From NCBI GenBank assembly GCA_964355495.1, contig CAYHES010000146.1, positions 1-6,380 of the forward strand: DNA of 6,380 nucleotides, written 5' to 3'. Source of the stretch: UBA6901 sp964355495. GTDB taxonomy: Bacteria; Pseudomonadota; Gammaproteobacteria; Acidiferrobacterales; UBA6901. Below, piece after piece: positions 5,528 to 6,380 of the stretch (position 1 is its first letter; every line of letters starts with the position of its first letter). A program made the position numbers and the translations under genes. Under the pieces are notes generated by a model that saw only the letters and a program-made list of their open reading frames with translations, had not been told where the DNA came from and did not search any database.

Positions 5528-5979
5528 TCAACCGGCGACAACAGCTTGTTCACGTCCACCAGAATCAGGATTTCCTTGTTGTGGTTGGCGATGCCCTGGA
5601 TGTACTTGGCGCTTTCGGTCGTGCCGACTTCGGGGGCCATCTCGACCTGCGAATTCTTGATGTTCACCACCTCGGCGACACTGTCCACCAGCAGCCCGGC
5701 GACCTGCTTGCCGGATTCGATGATCACAATGCGCGTGGCCTCGTCTGGCTCGTGCAAGGGCAGCGCGAAGCACTTGCGGGTGTCGATCACGGTCACGACG
5801 TTACCGCGCAGGTTGATGATGCCGAGCACAAAATCCGGCGCCCCGGGGACCGGCACGATTTCGGTGTAGCGCAGCACCTCCTGCACCTGCAGGACATTGA
5901 TCCCGTACAGCTCGTTATCCAGGCGAAATGTCACCCAGCGGCGGATGGCATCGGCGTCCTGCTGCGGTTTGCTGCTCAT
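5503..5979 (-). CDS. cheW: Chemotaxis coupling protein CheW
   Basis: CheW bridges chemoreceptors and the histidine kinase CheA in the polar signalling array. The 158-residue product (E. coli 167) is a single CheW domain from about residue 13 to 152. Family motifs seen are VTFRLDNELYGINVLQVQEVLRY (about 16-38), VPVPGAPDFVLGIINLRGNVVTVIDTRK (about 42-69) and IIESGKQVAGLLVDSVAEVV. NLRG at 56-59 carries the arginine that in E. coli CheW is important for receptor contact. The ATG at 5979 has GGAG 10 nt upstream. The gene probably begins a unit with the small ORF and the DUF2802 gene. A sigma-54-type promoter candidate lies about 80-95 nt upstream of the start. CheA and receptors are not in the window. 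Confidence 0.95.
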   Translation of the reverse strand: MSSKPQQDADAIRRWVTFRLDNELYGINVLQVQEVLRYTEIVPVPGAPDFVLGIINLRGNVVTVIDTRKCFALPLHEPDEATRIVIIESGKQVAGLLVDSVAEVVNIKNSQVEMAPEVGTTESAKYIQGIANHNKEILILVDVNKLLSPVEWNEVAAI

Positions 5980-6043
5980 GGTCGTTCAATCTCCGATAGT
6001 GGGGACAGGCCGGACGTGTCAATTTTCCGTCACGCGTTGGCCT

Positions 6044-6064
6044 CCTGCCCTTATACAAGGCAGG
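6044..6064. promoter_or_regulatory. Small hairpin in the cheW leader/promoter region
   Basis: CCTG(C)CCTT and AAGGCAGG form an 8-bp stem with one bulged base and a 4-nt ATAC loop. It overlaps the -12 end of the candidate sigma-54 promoter and the predicted transcription start. It could be a regulator site or simply chance. No T-tract follows, so it is not a terminator. Confidence 0.3.
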
Positions 6065-6074
6065 AATCGTGCCA
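6059..6074 (-). promoter_or_regulatory. Candidate sigma-54 promoter for cheW
   Basis: On the minus strand the sequence TGGCACGATTCCTGCC matches the sigma-54 consensus TGGCACG-N4-TTGCW. The -24 half is perfect, the -12 half is CTGCC, and the invariant GG and GC are exactly 10 nt apart. Transcription would start near 6048, giving a leader of about 70 nt before cheW. Sigma-54 control of flagellar genes is common in polar-flagellated gammaproteobacteria. Confidence 0.5.
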
Positions 6075-6100
6075 TTTTGACACTTATGGGAGTTAACTGA

Positions 6101-6347
6101 CCCCCGGCAAAGCCCTGATCTTGTCCCACATCTTTTGCTGGACACGGGGAAACATAAATTCAACGTGGGAAATTGACAATATTTTCTTTAAAAAGTGAAA
6201 TTTAAAATGGTCTAACAGGCGTAAATAGGCATAGCAATCATAAAATCTAACCTTTCACAATCATATTTAAAGAAAGTTTAGCCATAAACATTTTTGTTTC
6301 CCGTGTCCAGCGAGACTTATGGGACAAGATCAGGGCAAAGCCGGGGG
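6101..6347. mobile_element. 247-bp AT-rich fold-back element (MITE-like)
   Basis: The left arm (6101-6154) and the inverted right arm (6295-6347) agree at about 45 of 54 positions. They share CCCCCGGC, then GCCCTGATCTTGTCCCA, then GCTGGACACGGG and AAACA. The arms diverge in a central 8-nt block and at a 3-nt AAA/TTT block. The interior (6155-6294) is strikingly AT-rich against the GC-rich genome and has further weak inverted similarity (TTTCTTTAAA on both sides). No ORF of note is present. This looks like a non-autonomous transposable or fold-back element. I saw no convincing target-site duplication and do not recognise the family. Confidence 0.75.
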
Positions 6348-6348
6348 C

Positions 6349-6380
6349 TTATTCGGTGAGCGCCTCGGCAACCGCTCCCG
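6349..6380 (-). CDS. 3' end of an unidentified upstream gene
   Basis: A minus-strand frame enters from the right edge and ends GAVAEALTE followed by TAA at 6351-6349. Only nine codons are visible, too few to identify. Its orientation matches cheW, and a chemotaxis-cluster gene would be expected here. The stop codon lies immediately next to the fold-back element, so its natural end may have been altered by the insertion. Confidence is low because any GC-rich stretch can give a short open frame. Confidence 0.35.
   Translation of the reverse strand, partial: GAVAEALTE

Noticed and set aside
5985..6030. Sigma-70 promoter with a TTGACA box upstream of cheW
   Set aside because: The partner -10 (TATCGG at 18-nt spacing) is poor and would place the transcript start almost at the ATG, upstream of no usable leader.

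Overview
The window is high-GC DNA, apart from a few AT-rich intergenic patches. It looks like a gammaproteobacterial chromosome, judged from the miaB-phoH gene order and from a flagellar/chemotaxis neighbourhood (cheW, DUF2802 gene, fliK-like, flhX, diguanylate cyclase). Genus cannot be assigned. A run of exactly 100 N flanked by an identical 55-bp sequence shows this is a draft assembly, probably de Bruijn-graph based and possibly a metagenome bin.

Layout, left to right. (1) 1-1573, minus strand: the 5' end of a phoH-family gene preceded by a complete miaB, the tRNA ms2i6A37 methylthiotransferase. The miaB reading frame contains an in-frame REP-like palindrome. (2) 1574-1916: intergenic, with a 132-bp inverted-repeat element (1679-1810) and a very good sigma-28 (FliA) promoter match (1856-1882). 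(3) 1917-3388, plus strand: a FliK-like hook-length control protein overlapping a small FlhB-C-terminal-domain protein (FlhX). (4) 3444-4379, minus strand, convergent: a GAF-GGDEF diguanylate cyclase with an intact active site and I-site. (5) 4380-4882: its upstream region, holding the artefactual gap and 55-bp duplication, a 185-bp MITE with 16-bp perfect terminal repeats and a 13-bp target duplication, and beyond it a sigma-28-like promoter facing the cyclase. (6) 4883-5979, minus strand: cheW, a small proline/charge-rich ORF and a DUF2802 membrane-anchored gene, tightly packed. (7) 5980-6380: a candidate sigma-54 promoter for cheW, a 247-bp AT-rich fold-back element (6101-6347), and the last codons of another minus-strand ORF.

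Biologically, the right two thirds is a motility module. CheW couples receptors to CheA, FliK and FlhX concern the flagellar export switch, and the diguanylate cyclase makes c-di-GMP, which generally opposes motility. Two candidate FliA promoters suggest that fliK-flhX and the cyclase are late flagellar genes. The most notable observation is that a MITE has landed almost exactly at the inferred transcription start of the cyclase. The break in the assembly falls at the same base, which suggests that both the occupied and the empty allele may exist in the sequenced population. Four unrelated palindromic repeat types occur in only 6.4 kb.
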